Below are positions 34,573 to 46,772 of a DNA stretch of 64,000 nucleotides, piece by piece. The DNA is taken from contig CP119325.1 in assembly GCA_029202525.1 (NCBI GenBank), forward strand, positions 3,632,001 through 3,696,000, given 5' to 3'. Each line of letters opens with the position of its first letter. Within the stretch, counting starts at the first letter, position 1. The notes beneath the pieces are model-generated. The model searched no databases, was not told where the DNA came from, and was given only the letters and a program-made list of their open reading frames with translations. The position numbers and the translations under genes are program-made. The stretch is from Candidatus Pseudomonas phytovorans. Its GTDB lineage: Bacteria > Pseudomonadota > Gammaproteobacteria > Pseudomonadales > Pseudomonadaceae.

Positions 34573-35523
34573 TCAAGGAATGAGTTGTTGCGTCTGGCTG
34601 GCTGGTAAAACGGCCAATTCGCCAAAGCGCTGCGCCGAGTCGATGTAGCGAAGCGCCGACTTGGCGTCCTTCCAGCCCACATAACTCATCAGCGACTTGA
34701 GCTCCCAGCCATTGGCGGTAGCCCAGGTGGCAAAGCCACGCCTTAGCGAGTGGCCGGTATACAGCGCCGCAGGTACCCCGGCACGTTCCAGCATGCGACG
34801 CAGCAGGCCGACCAGGCTGTTGCTGTTAAGCGCGTTGTTACCGAGGTTGCCCCAGCGGTCGAGCTTGCGGAACACCGGCCCATGGGCAATACCGGCGACC
34901 TCCAGCCATTGCAGGTAGGCTGTGACCGGGCACAAGGCCTTCAGGGCAGGGGTGCGGTGTTGCACGCCCAAGGCCTCGCGGTCGCCCTTGCTGCGGGGCA
35001 GGAACAGCGTGATACCGACGCCGGCTTCGGCCTGGATATGCTCGATGCGCAGGCGCGCCAGTTCATCACCGCGAAAACCACGCCAGAACCCCAGCAATAG
35101 CAGGGCACTGTCGCGACGGGCCCTGCGCAGCGCGGCCAGGTCGTGATGTTCACGAGCCTGGTGGGCTTCCTCCTCGAAACAGGCCACCGCAGTTTGCAGG
35201 TGCTGCAGTAATAGCGGGGCAGCTTGCCTGGGCGGTGCCGGGTGTAGTGTGCGGATACCCCGTAGCACTTGACGCACCAGTGGCGCCTTGGTTGGATCGG
35301 GGAAACCCTGGGCGACGTGCCACTGACTGAGCGCAGCCAGGCGTTGGCGCAGGGTGCTGACGGCATGCTGGTCGGCGTGGTCGGCCAGGTAGCGGGCAAT
35401 GCTTTCGGCGGTGGCCGGAAGAAAACCGCCCCAGTGGGTTTCAAAGTGTTCGATGGCAGCCTGGTAGCTGCGCCGGGTGTTGTCGCGGGTGGCGGCGCGA
35501 AGGTAGCGCTCGATATCGGTCAT
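34573..35523 (-). CDS. Orphan tyrosine recombinase/integrase
   Basis: This 316-residue protein has an N-terminal SAM-like core-binding domain (about 1-105) and a C-terminal catalytic domain. Catalytic residues are visible: Arg in FWRGFRGDEL (about 151), Lys in SKGDRE, His and Arg in GHSLRRGF (about 257), Trp in YVGWKD and the nucleophile Tyr in ALRYID (about 291). The start is the ATG in MTDIERYLRAATRD; 38 more codons are open upstream. No tRNA, excisionase or phage gene is near, and no attachment repeat was found, so its target is unknown. It could be a remnant of a mobile element or a resident inversion enzyme. Confidence 0.88.
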   Translation of the reverse strand: MTDIERYLRAATRDNTRRSYQAAIEHFETHWGGFLPATAESIARYLADHADQHAVSTLRQRLAALSQWHVAQGFPDPTKAPLVRQVLRGIRTLHPAPPRQAAPLLLQHLQTAVACFEEEAHQAREHHDLAALRRARRDSALLLLGFWRGFRGDELARLRIEHIQAEAGVGITLFLPRSKGDREALGVQHRTPALKALCPVTAYLQWLEVAGIAHGPVFRKLDRWGNLGNNALNSNSLVGLLRRMLERAGVPAALYTGHSLRRGFATWATANGWELKSLMSYVGWKDAKSALRYIDSAQRFGELAVLPASQTQQLIP

Positions 35524-35645
35524 GGTGCGGGTGCCGGCGGGTAATGTGCACACGATAAACCGAAATGGTTTGCCTGTCCTGTAGCTCGCCCTCTGCAGGT
35601 GATGGCACAGGCACTGGTGCTCCCACAAGAATTGCATATCGGCTG

Positions 35646-36521
35646 CTAATGGGGCGGCAAGGCGGCATCCATCATCTGCTGCAGCGGGGCATACTCGGCC
35701 GCACTGACTGGCACCAGCCCACTGGCATCCTGCGAGGCCACGAACGCTGCAAGTGCCTGCGGGTCATCGAGCATGGCCTTGCGAATACGGCTTTTCAGGG
35801 CCGGACAGAGGCTGGCACTGAATACATACGGGTCGTAGTAGATCGGCTGTGAACGCCACTGCACCTTGAGCTGCGTCGGCGCGATCGCATGCAGGGCCAG
35901 ATAGGCATCGGTGCGCTCGCTGGCGACGAACGCGGCATCCACACGGCCCTGTAGCAACGCCTCCAACGCCTTGTCATGGTTGCCGGCGTACACCAGCGCG
36001 CCAAAGAACTGCGGCAGCGGCATGCCCGCCCGGGCGGCGAACTCGACACTGGGCACCAGGCTGCCGGAGGTGCTGGCCGGGTCGGTCAGGGCAACGCGCC
36101 TGCCGCGCAGCGCTTCGATATCGTCAGGGCTGTCGCCGCGGGTCAGTAGCAGCGCCTGGTAATGATTGCCAGCCGGGGTATACGGGCCGGCGCTCAAGGT
36201 GAAGGTGGCAAACGGCTCGATACCCGGAGCGCGACGATGGGCCATTACATACGAGGCGGGTCCAAGGCGGGCGATGTCCGCACCACCGGAAACAATCGCG
36301 TCAACCACGCTTTCGTAAGAGGTCGCAATCACCAGTTCCACCGGTACCCCTGCCGCCTGGCTCAAGCGTTGCAGCAGGGGTTGGTGTTCACGGGCCATGT
36401 CGGTGGCACTTTTGATCGGGATCACCGCGAGGCGCAAGCTGTGTGGCGTGCAATCGGCCTGTGCGACATTGACTGACACGCTGGCGGACATCAGCCATAC
36501 CAGTGTTCTCAGTACACGCAT
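35646..36521 (-). CDS. PhnD-like periplasmic binding protein (phosphate/phosphite/phosphonate type)
   Basis: This 291-residue periplasmic binding protein has a signal peptide ending at AQA before DCTPHSLRLAVIP. It shows the family pattern ATSYESVVDAIVSGGADIARLGPASYVMA, VALTDPASTSGSLVPS and GNHDKALEALLQGRVDAAFVAS. No ABC ATPase or permease gene is nearby. Instead its start overlaps the end of a GGDEF-EAL gene by 13 bases, with a ribosome site GGAGAAGG inside that gene. This suggests it acts as a ligand sensor for the membrane-bound c-di-GMP enzyme rather than as a transporter subunit; this is inference. Confidence 0.85.
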   Translation of the reverse strand: MRVLRTLVWLMSASVSVNVAQADCTPHSLRLAVIPIKSATDMAREHQPLLQRLSQAAGVPVELVIATSYESVVDAIVSGGADIARLGPASYVMAHRRAPGIEPFATFTLSAGPYTPAGNHYQALLLTRGDSPDDIEALRGRRVALTDPASTSGSLVPSVEFAARAGMPLPQFFGALVYAGNHDKALEALLQGRVDAAFVASERTDAYLALHAIAPTQLKVQWRSQPIYYDPYVFSASLCPALKSRIRKAMLDDPQALAAFVASQDASGLVPVSAAEYAPLQQMMDAALPPH

Positions 36522-38869
36522 GCCTTCTCCTCGATGCAATTGAAGGGCGGATAATCGCGCAACTGCGCCGACGACAGCGGCCGGCTGAAGTGGTAACCCT
36601 GGGCGATATCACAGCCGGCGAGCTTCAGGCACACCACCTGCTCGCGGGTTTCCACGCCTTCGGCAACCACTTCCAGGCCCAGGCGCTTGGCCAGGATGAT
36701 GGTGGAGGACACGATCGGGCTGTCATCGTGGCTGTTGGACAGCGGTGCGATCAGCGAGCGGTCGATCTTCAGCTTGCTCAAAGGCAGCGAATGCAGATGG
36801 GCAAAGCCGGCGTAGCCGCGGCCGAAATCATCCAGACTGATGCCCAGGCCGGCACCGCGCAGGGTATGCAGGTGCTCCACGGCCGTGCCTTCGGGGTCGA
36901 GGATGGTGGTTTCGGTGATTTCCAGCTCCAGCCGCTGCGGGGCAATGGCATACCGTTGCAGTTCGCTCAGCAGCCGTGCAGCGAAGTCGCCTTGGCGCAG
37001 TTGCAGGGCGGATACATTGACGGCCAGCCGCGTTCTTCGGCCTTCGGCGTCCCAGTCCGCCAGTGCCTCACAGGCCAGGCGCAACACCTCCCAGCCCAGG
37101 TCGACGATGAAGCCGCTGCGCTCCGCCAGGTCGATGAAGCGGTCCGGGTACAGCAGGCCGAATTCGGGGTGGTCCCAACGCACCAGCGCTTCGTAGCCCA
37201 GTACCTGTTGGGTGTCGAGGCGGATTTGTGGCTGGTAGTGCAGCACGAACCGGCGCTCGGCCAAGGCGCTGCCGAACGCCTGTTCGAGGGTGAAGGCCTG
37301 GATGTCGGCCAGGTTCAGTGAGGGGTCGAAGAAGCGATACTGGGCGCGCCCGGCCTGCTTGGCCGAATACATTGCGGCATCGGCACTGCGGATCAGGCTG
37401 TCGATGTCCTGGCCATCGCGCGGGCATATGCTCACGCCCACGCTTGGGCTGGTGTTGACCTCTTGGCCGTCAAGGGCGTAGGTGGCCGACAACCGCTGCA
37501 CCAGTTCACGAACCCAGGCGTTGATCTGCTCTTCACTGCGCTCGCCCGCCAGCAACACCACGAATTCGTCGCCGCCAAAGCGCGAAGCCTCGTCACCGGG
37601 CTCCAGTAACCGCTGAATGCGCCCGGCCACGGCCTGCAGCAACAAGTCGCCGATCTTGTGCCCGAGCGAATCGTTGATCGACTTGAAACGGTCCATGTCG
37701 ATGAACAGGATCGCCATCAACCGGCGCATGCCACGCTGTCGGGTCAGCGCCTGGCCGGCTACTTCGACGAACTGGCGGCGGTTGTGGAGCCCGCTGAGGT
37801 GGTCGGTGGCGGCGGCATGGCTGCTGCGCCGGTGTTCGTCCTCAAGGCGGCCGATAAGCTGCTGGTTTACCTGCTGGGCTTGTTCCAGCGCGCTGAAGGC
37901 CTCCTGGCGCTTGCGCAACAGGCGCAAGGTCCACAGCAGGCTGGCGATGATCATCAGCGTCATGCTCAGGTTCAACCAGAATTGTCGGGAATAGGCCAGC
38001 GTCGAGGGCGCGAGGATTTCATCCTGGCGCTGGCTGACAACTACGCTGAACCCGCGCTCTGGTACATGTCGGTAGAGGCTTTGGTACGCGTCGCCGGCCG
38101 CGTATTGCGTCAGCATGCCCGCATCGCTGCCGGTATCCGGCAGTTCTGGCTGCAGCGCATCGCCGGCGACTACCACGCCGCTGGTGTCTATACGTAGCCG
38201 TTCGAGTCCGTCATCCTGTAGCAGGCGCACCAGCCCGCTGCTGCCCAGGTCGATGTGCTGGAACAGTACTGCCAGGTAACCGATGTCCAGTTGCACGACC
38301 AGGATGTTTTCGATTTCGCGACCTGGCAGGTCGGTCAACGGCAGCAGAAAGGGCAGGCGCCAGTTGGGCAGGGTGGCCTGCTGTTCAGGCGGCTGCACGC
38401 TGGGTAGAAAGGGCTTGAACCCATAGCGGGCAACGTGCCTTTGCAGCTGGCGTAGCCAGTCCTCGGGCAGTGCGGTGGCCTCTTCGGTATGGCTGGCTGA
38501 CAACAACCGGCCTTGCCGGTCGTACAGGCTCATGCGCTTGAAGACAGGGTCTTCGGCCAGTATGCGCGCCAGGCTGAAGTTGCCCTGGCGCAGTACCTTC
38601 ATGTCATCTTGAGTGACACGCCCAACGGCTTGGGCGCGGTCGACCAGCTGGCGCAGGCTTTCGCCGACAATGCTGGCCAGGTTCAGGTGCTCGGCGGCCT
38701 TGGCCGACAACGCGTCCTGGCGGGCGGCGGCTTTCTGGGTAATGTGCAGCCCCCAGAGAAAGGCCAGGGTCGCAGCACACAGCATCAGGATCAGCAGCCG
38801 CAAGAGGCTGGCGGATGAAAGCGAACGGCGTATCACTGCTGTTATTTCCCGACCCTGGGTGATGCTCAA
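36509..38869 (-). CDS. Membrane GGDEF-EAL protein (c-di-GMP metabolism)
   Basis: This 786-residue protein has one helix near residues 20-40, a periplasmic sensor region to about 295, a second helix near 300-322, then a GGDEF domain (motif near 432) and an EAL domain (YEALVRW near 558). The EAL metal and catalytic residues look complete: NVSALQL, LEITET, DDFGRGYAGF, LKIDRS and EGVET, so it is probably an active phosphodiesterase. The GGDEF motif is intact, but the inhibitory I-site reads E-P-G-D instead of R-x-x-D. The predicted start is a TTG without a clear ribosome site; an internal GTG at 38836 is possible. It overlaps the PhnD-like gene downstream. Confidence 0.9.
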   Translation of the reverse strand: MSITQGREITAVIRRSLSSASLLRLLILMLCAATLAFLWGLHITQKAAARQDALSAKAAEHLNLASIVGESLRQLVDRAQAVGRVTQDDMKVLRQGNFSLARILAEDPVFKRMSLYDRQGRLLSASHTEEATALPEDWLRQLQRHVARYGFKPFLPSVQPPEQQATLPNWRLPFLLPLTDLPGREIENILVVQLDIGYLAVLFQHIDLGSSGLVRLLQDDGLERLRIDTSGVVVAGDALQPELPDTGSDAGMLTQYAAGDAYQSLYRHVPERGFSVVVSQRQDEILAPSTLAYSRQFWLNLSMTLMIIASLLWTLRLLRKRQEAFSALEQAQQVNQQLIGRLEDEHRRSSHAAATDHLSGLHNRRQFVEVAGQALTRQRGMRRLMAILFIDMDRFKSINDSLGHKIGDLLLQAVAGRIQRLLEPGDEASRFGGDEFVVLLAGERSEEQINAWVRELVQRLSATYALDGQEVNTSPSVGVSICPRDGQDIDSLIRSADAAMYSAKQAGRAQYRFFDPSLNLADIQAFTLEQAFGSALAERRFVLHYQPQIRLDTQQVLGYEALVRWDHPEFGLLYPDRFIDLAERSGFIVDLGWEVLRLACEALADWDAEGRRTRLAVNVSALQLRQGDFAARLLSELQRYAIAPQRLELEITETTILDPEGTAVEHLHTLRGAGLGISLDDFGRGYAGFAHLHSLPLSKLKIDRSLIAPLSNSHDDSPIVSSTIILAKRLGLEVVAEGVETREQVVCLKLAGCDIAQGYHFSRPLSSAQLRDYPPFNCIEEKACVY

Positions 38870-38917
38870 AAAATACGACAGGGAGATGACAGCCTGATGA
38901 CTGATGGCTAATTGCCT

Positions 38918-39901
38918 TTAAGGGTTTCCTGTATCCGCCAGGGGCGCCTGTAGGCGTGCGGTTTCTTCCTCTATATAGCCCATCAGTGCGCTGACTTCGG
39001 CATCGCCCAGGCGCATGTTGGGCATGGCCAGGCGGTTGTACTGCTCAAACAGCAGCATGGCCAAGGGGTCTTTTTCGGCCAGCATCCGGTCGGGTTCCTT
39101 CAGCCAGCGGGTCAGCCAGCTGGCGTCACGCTGGCGGGTCACACCCAGCAGGTCCGGGCCGATACCGGGCTGCCCTGGCTCGGTGTTGCCCAGTGCGTGG
39201 CAGGATGAGCAGCGGGTGCGGAATATCTGCTCGCCGCTGCTGGGCGAACGTATCTCGGGAGCCTGGGCATAGTCATTGCTCATGGCGCTGGCCTGCTTCC
39301 AGTTGTGCAGGCTGTTGCCCAGCCGGTCAGCGAGGATATACGGGCTTTCGAAGGGCGAGGCCTTCATCCAGCGGCCGGTGGCCTGGTTGCCGATGATAAG
39401 GCTGAGGTTGTGGTCTTTGGAGCGGCCGTTTTCCAGGCCGTCGATCCACAGCCCCAGGCTACGGCGCAATTGCTCGATGTCGGCGGGTTCGCCGGTTAGC
39501 AGCGTCCAGCCGGGGCCGATACCGAACTTTTCGGCGTAGCGCTTGAGGGTGGCGGGGGTGTCGTTGTAAGGGTCGATGCTGATGGAATAAAGGAAAATGT
39601 CCTTGCCGACCCGGTCTCCCAAAATCTTTTGCACCTGGCGCAAGCGGGCGGTTTCCACCGGGCAGGAGTCGGAGCAGCCGGTGAAGATGAAGTTGATGGC
39701 GACGACCTTGTCCTTGATCAGGTCGTCGTAGAAATGCACCTTCTCGCCGTCCTGGGTGAGCAGGGAGATGTTGGGGAAATAGCTGGCACCCCAAGGGCTG
39801 TCGGCTTCTTCGGCCGCCGGTTGTTGCGGCTGTAGCGGCCAGTAGGGAATGCTGGCGGCGAACAGTGCGAGCACCAGCAGGAAACGCCATGAGCCAGGCA
39901 T
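38918..39901 (-). CDS. SCO1/SenC-cytochrome c fusion protein
   Basis: This 327-residue exported protein has an N-terminal hydrophobic signal (FLLVLALFAASIP), a SCO1/SenC thioredoxin-like domain (about 40-200) with copper-ligand cysteines in TGCSDSCP and a later His in KDHNLSLI, and a C-terminal class I cytochrome c domain (CSSCH near residue 235, axial Met probably in LAMPNMRLGD). SCO proteins deliver copper to cupredoxin and oxidase centres. It lies downstream of the multicopper oxidase on the same strand, so it may load copper into that enzyme. The ATG is preceded by CGAGGA. Confidence 0.9.
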   Translation of the reverse strand: MPGSWRFLLVLALFAASIPYWPLQPQQPAAEEADSPWGASYFPNISLLTQDGEKVHFYDDLIKDKVVAINFIFTGCSDSCPVETARLRQVQKILGDRVGKDIFLYSISIDPYNDTPATLKRYAEKFGIGPGWTLLTGEPADIEQLRRSLGLWIDGLENGRSKDHNLSLIIGNQATGRWMKASPFESPYILADRLGNSLHNWKQASAMSNDYAQAPEIRSPSSGEQIFRTRCSSCHALGNTEPGQPGIGPDLLGVTRQRDASWLTRWLKEPDRMLAEKDPLAMLLFEQYNRLAMPNMRLGDAEVSALMGYIEEETARLQAPLADTGNP

Positions 39902-39930
39902 GATGCAGTCCTCGATGTTTGGCTGGTTGG

Positions 39931-40034
39931 GGCTGCTTTGCAGCCCTTCGCGGGCATGCCCGCTCCCACAGGACTCCCGCAGTTTCAAGCGCTGTTGAAA
40001 TTCCTGTGGGAGCGGGCGTGCCCGCGAAGGGCCG
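39931..40034. repeat. REP pair (REPIN) between multicopper oxidase and SCO genes
   Basis: Facing units CCCTTCGCGGGCATGCCCGC and GAGCGGGCGTGCCCGCGAAG are separated by about 40 bases; the left arm is extended by CAGC and GGCTGC flanks. Confidence 0.85.
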
Positions 40035-40056
40035 CACAGCGGCCCCCGCTTTGCAC

Positions 40057-43452
<3,396 letters not shown>

Positions 43453-43705
43453 TGCCTTGTGCCTCGCTCGCGGCTTTATGGCTGTAGGCCATCAATGGCG
43501 TTTTGCCCGGTAAAAGGCCTTGAGCAACGGCTGTGCCAACAAATATTTCAGTAATGCTTTGTTAAACAAATCCTTGTGGCACCTAGGGTGCGCTAAATAA
43601 TGGCGCGTCAAGAATGGGGATAAGTCCCCATTAGCGGGGCCCCAATGCCCACTGATTGGGTGGATGGGGCGTGACACCCCCGCCGTGCTGGGGTATACCT
43701 GTTCG
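43453..43705. other. Gene-free stretch upstream of multicopper oxidase gene and TPP riboswitch
   Basis: About 250 bases between the divergent multicopper oxidase and the riboswitch. It has an A+T-rich patch near 43535-43600 that may hold promoters; short open frames here look like shadows. No named operator was matched. Confidence 0.5.
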
Positions 43706-43801
43706 CCACCAAGGGGAGCCCTGCAAGGGGCTGAGAAACCGCTGCAAGCAGCAGCGCGGTGACCCTTCGAACCTGATCCGGATCATGCCGGCGAAGGGAT
43801 G
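43706..43801 (+). ncRNA. TPP riboswitch (thi box)
   Basis: The conserved elements are in order: AAGGGGAGCC then GGGGCTGAGAAACC (43727-43740), a variable hairpin, and then ACCCTTCGAACCTGATCCGG followed by ATCATGCCGGCGAAGGGAT (43762-43800). These match the TPP-riboswitch thi-box core. About 25 bases downstream a hairpin GGCCTC-N5-GAGGCC (43826-43842) could be the expression platform, but no T-run follows, so regulation may be translational. It precedes two TenA-family genes, consistent with repression when thiamine diphosphate is plentiful. Confidence 0.94.
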
Positions 43802-43894
43802 GGGCTTGTAACCTGCCTTTTTGCCGGCCTCACTGCGAGGCCCGTACATGTCCACTGCAAAGGTCTCGCTGTCACCTTCAACAAGGACAGCAAC

Positions 43895-44542
43895 ATGACC
43901 GAACGTTTCAGCCAGTCCCTGCGCCAGCAATGCGAGCCAACCTGGTCGGCGGCCGTTGGCCACCGCTTCGTGACCCAATTGTGCGACGGCAGCCTGCCGG
44001 ACCCGATCATGGTCGACTACCTGGTGCAGGACCATCGCTTTCTCGACAGCTTCCTGACCTTGTTGGGCGCGGCCATTGCCACTGCCGATACCTTCGAGGC
44101 GCGCCTGCGCTTGGGCCGCTTTGCCGGCATGATCTCCAGCGACGAGAACACCTACTTCCTGCGCGCCTTCGAGGCCCTGGATGTCAGCCCCGCGCAACGC
44201 AGTGAACCGGCCGATACTGCGCCAACTGCAGGGTTCAAGGCGATCATGCGCGAAGCGGCAGCAACCCGCTCCTATGCAGCGGCGCTGGCAGTGCTCAACG
44301 TTGCCGAAGGCCTGTACCTGGACTGGGCGCTGAAGGCGCCCAAACCGATGCCGGACAATTTCGTCCATGCCGAATGGATCACCTTGCACGACAACCCGGC
44401 ATTCCAGCGCTTTGTCGCCTTCCTGCAGGCCGAGCTGGACCGCGTCGGCCCCCAGGAAGCTGCACTGGCAAGTGACTTCTACCAACGCACCGTCGCGCTG
44501 GAGCTGGCCTTCTTCGATGCCGTTTACCCGGAGGGCAAATGA
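43895..44542 (+). CDS. TenA-family protein without the active-site Cys (TenA_E-like)
   Basis: This 215-residue helical-bundle protein of the TenA/THI-4 superfamily shows PTWSAAVGHRFVTQLCDGSL, YLVQDHRFLDSF and NVAEGLYLDWA. At the place where classical thiaminase II has a catalytic cysteine (P-C in the second gene) this protein has AVLNVAEG, so it fits the Cys-less TenA_E class, members of which act on amino- or formylamino-HMP in pyrimidine salvage. It is the first gene after the TPP riboswitch and overlaps the next TenA gene by ATGA. The ATG follows AAGGA; longer frame upstream runs into the riboswitch. Confidence 0.88.
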   Translation: MTERFSQSLRQQCEPTWSAAVGHRFVTQLCDGSLPDPIMVDYLVQDHRFLDSFLTLLGAAIATADTFEARLRLGRFAGMISSDENTYFLRAFEALDVSPAQRSEPADTAPTAGFKAIMREAAATRSYAAALAVLNVAEGLYLDWALKAPKPMPDNFVHAEWITLHDNPAFQRFVAFLQAELDRVGPQEAALASDFYQRTVALELAFFDAVYPEGK

Positions 44543-45204
44543 GCATGGATATCTTCGACCGTCTCAAGGCCGCAGCCTCTGCGCAATGGCACAGCTATGT
44601 CGACCATGACTTCGTCCAGCAGATGGGTGAGGGCACCCTCAGCGAGGAAGCGTTCCGTACCTACCTGGTACAGGATTACCTGTTCCTCATCCAGTTTGCC
44701 CGCGCCTGGGCACTGGCTGCCTACAAAAGCCGGCGCCCGGCAGATATCCGCGCCGCTCAAACCACGCTGGCGGCGATCCTGGATGAAACCGAGCTGCACC
44801 TGCGCCTGTGCGCGCGCTGGGGGCTGACCCAAGCCGACATCGAGGCTGCGCCAGAGCACCAGGCCACGGTGGCCTACACCCGCTATGTGCTGGACTGCGG
44901 CGCTGCCGGCGACCTGCTGGAGTTGCAGGTGGCATTGGCACCTTGCGTGATCGGTTATGCCGAGATCGGCCGGACCCTTGCCGAACGGATTGGCGATTTG
45001 AGCAACCACCCGTACCGCGAGTGGATTGGCGAGTATGCCGGGGAAAGCTACCAAGGTGTTGCGGCGGCCGCGCGCAAGCACCTGAATGAGCTGGCTGCGC
45101 GGAGCATGACCGAGCAGCGGTTTGCCGAGTTGGTGGGGATCTTTGGCCAGGCGTCCAGCCTGGAGGCGGACTTCTGGCAGATGGGGCTGGACGCCTCGGC
45201 TTAA
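44539..45204 (+). CDS. tenA: TenA, aminopyrimidine aminohydrolase (thiaminase II)
   Basis: This 221-residue TenA protein carries the classical active-site Cys in VALAPCVIGYAEIG, plus FRTYLVQDYLFLIQFARAWALAAYKSR and ILDETELHLRLC. TenA hydrolyses aminopyrimidine breakdown products of thiamine so the HMP moiety can be reused. The ATG overlaps the stop of the upstream TenA-like gene, and GGAGG lies five bases before it, so the two are translationally coupled. The pair under a TPP riboswitch suggests a two-step salvage unit. Confidence 0.92.
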   Translation: MSMDIFDRLKAAASAQWHSYVDHDFVQQMGEGTLSEEAFRTYLVQDYLFLIQFARAWALAAYKSRRPADIRAAQTTLAAILDETELHLRLCARWGLTQADIEAAPEHQATVAYTRYVLDCGAAGDLLELQVALAPCVIGYAEIGRTLAERIGDLSNHPYREWIGEYAGESYQGVAAAARKHLNELAARSMTEQRFAELVGIFGQASSLEADFWQMGLDASA

Positions 45205-45213
45205 AAGCTCTGC

Positions 45214-45240
45214 AGGGCTTGCCCGCGAAGCAGGCGGCGC
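45214..45240. repeat. Isolated REP half-unit
   Basis: GGGCTTGCCCGCGAAGCAGG is a single degenerate REP arm between tenA and codA, without an opposing partner. Confidence 0.6.
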
Positions 45241-45300
45241 GGAATATGGGGGTACTCCTACAATTGCGTGAGAGTGAAGTCCACGGCAAGGAGCAACACT

Positions 45301-46545
45301 ATGCACATCCTCAACGCACGCCTGCGCGGCAAGCCTGGCCTGTTCCGCATTGAACTGAAAGGCGAGCGCATTGCCGCCATCACGCCCCAGGACGGGGTGC
45401 AAGCGCCCGGCCCTGGCGATGACCTGGATGCTGGGCAAAATCTGGTGGTGGCGCCTTTTGTCGAGCCGCATATCCACCTGGATGCTACGCTCACTGCCGG
45501 CGAGCCCAGGTGGAACATGAGCGGCACCCTGTTCGAAGGCATCGAGTGCTGGGCCGAGCGCAAGGAAATCACCACTCACGACGACATCAAGACCCGTGCG
45601 AAAAAAACCATTGGCATGCTGGTGGATCACGGTATCCAGCATGTTCGCACCCATGTCGACGTGACCGACCCGAAGCTCACCGCACTCAAGGCCATGGTCG
45701 AGGTACGTGATGAAGTGCGTGAGCTGGTCGACTTGCAGATTGTCGCCTTCCCGCAGGAGGGGATCGAGTCTTACGCCAATGGCCGGGCGCTGATGACCGA
45801 AGCCGTGGCGATTGGCGCTGATGTGGTCGGCGGTATTCCGCATTTCGAGAATACCCGCGACCAGGGCGTTTCGTCGGTGAAGTTCCTGATGGACCTGGCC
45901 GAACGCACAGGTTGCCTGGTGGACGTGCACTGCGACGAGACCGACGACCCGCAATCGCGGTTCCTGGAAGTACTGGCCGAAGAGGCACGGGTGCGCGGCA
46001 TGGGTGCCCGGGTCACGGCCAGCCATACGGTGGCCATGGGCTCCTATGACAATGCCTACTGCTACAAGCTTTTCCGCCTGCTGAAGCTCTCTGGCATCAA
46101 CTTTGTGTCGTGCCCGACCGAAAGCATTCACCTGCAGGGGCGCTTCGACAACTACCCGAAACGCCGTGGTGTTACCCGCGTTGCCGAGATCGACCGGGCC
46201 GGCATGAACGTATGCTTTGGCCAGGACTCCATCGTCGACCCTTGGTACCCGCTGGGCAACGGCAATATCCTGCGCATTCTTGAAGCCGGCCTGCACATCT
46301 GTCACATGCTCGGCTATGAAGACCTCCAACGTTGCCTTGACCTGATCACCGATAACAGCGCCCGCACCTTGAACCTGGGTGAGCGCTACGGCATCGCAGT
46401 GGGCCGGCCGGCGAACCTGCTGCTGTTGTCGGCGCCTGACGATTACGAAATGGTACGCACTCAAGGGCATGCACTGGTATCGGTGCGCAATGGCAAGGTG
46501 CTGATGCGCAGAACACCTTCCACGGTAGAGCGCACGACCCGCTGA
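45301..46545 (+). CDS. codA: Cytosine deaminase (CodA family)
   Basis: This 414-residue amidohydrolase has the metal site in PFVEPHIHLDATLT, His in DVHCDETDD, His in TASHTVAMGSYD and the catalytic Asp in CFGQDSIVDPWYPLG. CodA turns cytosine into uracil. It follows tenA by 96 bases on the same strand and could be part of the same TPP-controlled unit; thus it may also, or instead, deaminate an aminopyrimidine from thiamine breakdown, but this is only inference. The ATG follows AAGGAG by eight bases. A terminator follows. Confidence 0.93.
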   Translation: MHILNARLRGKPGLFRIELKGERIAAITPQDGVQAPGPGDDLDAGQNLVVAPFVEPHIHLDATLTAGEPRWNMSGTLFEGIECWAERKEITTHDDIKTRAKKTIGMLVDHGIQHVRTHVDVTDPKLTALKAMVEVRDEVRELVDLQIVAFPQEGIESYANGRALMTEAVAIGADVVGGIPHFENTRDQGVSSVKFLMDLAERTGCLVDVHCDETDDPQSRFLEVLAEEARVRGMGARVTASHTVAMGSYDNAYCYKLFRLLKLSGINFVSCPTESIHLQGRFDNYPKRRGVTRVAEIDRAGMNVCFGQDSIVDPWYPLGNGNILRILEAGLHICHMLGYEDLQRCLDLITDNSARTLNLGERYGIAVGRPANLLLLSAPDDYEMVRTQGHALVSVRNGKVLMRRTPSTVERTTR

Positions 46546-46565
46546 TAACAGCCAACCCTTTAATG

Positions 46566-46604
46566 AAGCGCCCCGCCGGCCTTGTGCCGAGCGGGGCGTT
46601 TTGC
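46566..46604 (+). terminator. Rho-independent terminator after codA
   Basis: GC-rich stem CGCCCCGC / GCGGGGCG with a short inner stem CCGGC / GCCG-like loop, followed by TTTTGCTTT. Confidence 0.88.
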
Positions 46605-46723
46605 TTTCGACGATACGCTTGGTCTCAGCCGTTTTCTGCGTTTCCCACCTCTAACATGCGATAAGCCGTGATTATTCCACCTGAGGAAACGTTTGCAGGT
46701 GGAAGCCGAAATCGCCATAATTG

Positions 46724-46754
46724 GTACGTAATTACATGTTACATAACACAGTAC
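46724..46754 (+). promoter_or_regulatory. Palindromic operator region upstream of the KfrA-like gene
   Basis: GTAATTAC (46728-46735, perfect palindrome) and TGTTA-CA-TAACA (46737-46748) lie side by side between two GTAC tetramers (46724 and 46751), just before the ribosome site. KfrA proteins are known to bind palindromes in their own promoter, so autoregulation is likely. Confidence 0.6.
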
Positions 46755-46772
46755 AAAATCGTAGGAGCAAGC

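Noticed and set aside
44524..46470. 648-residue antisense open frame opposite tenA and codA
   Set aside because: Both strands' genes are clear on the plus strand and the antisense frame has no domain signature.
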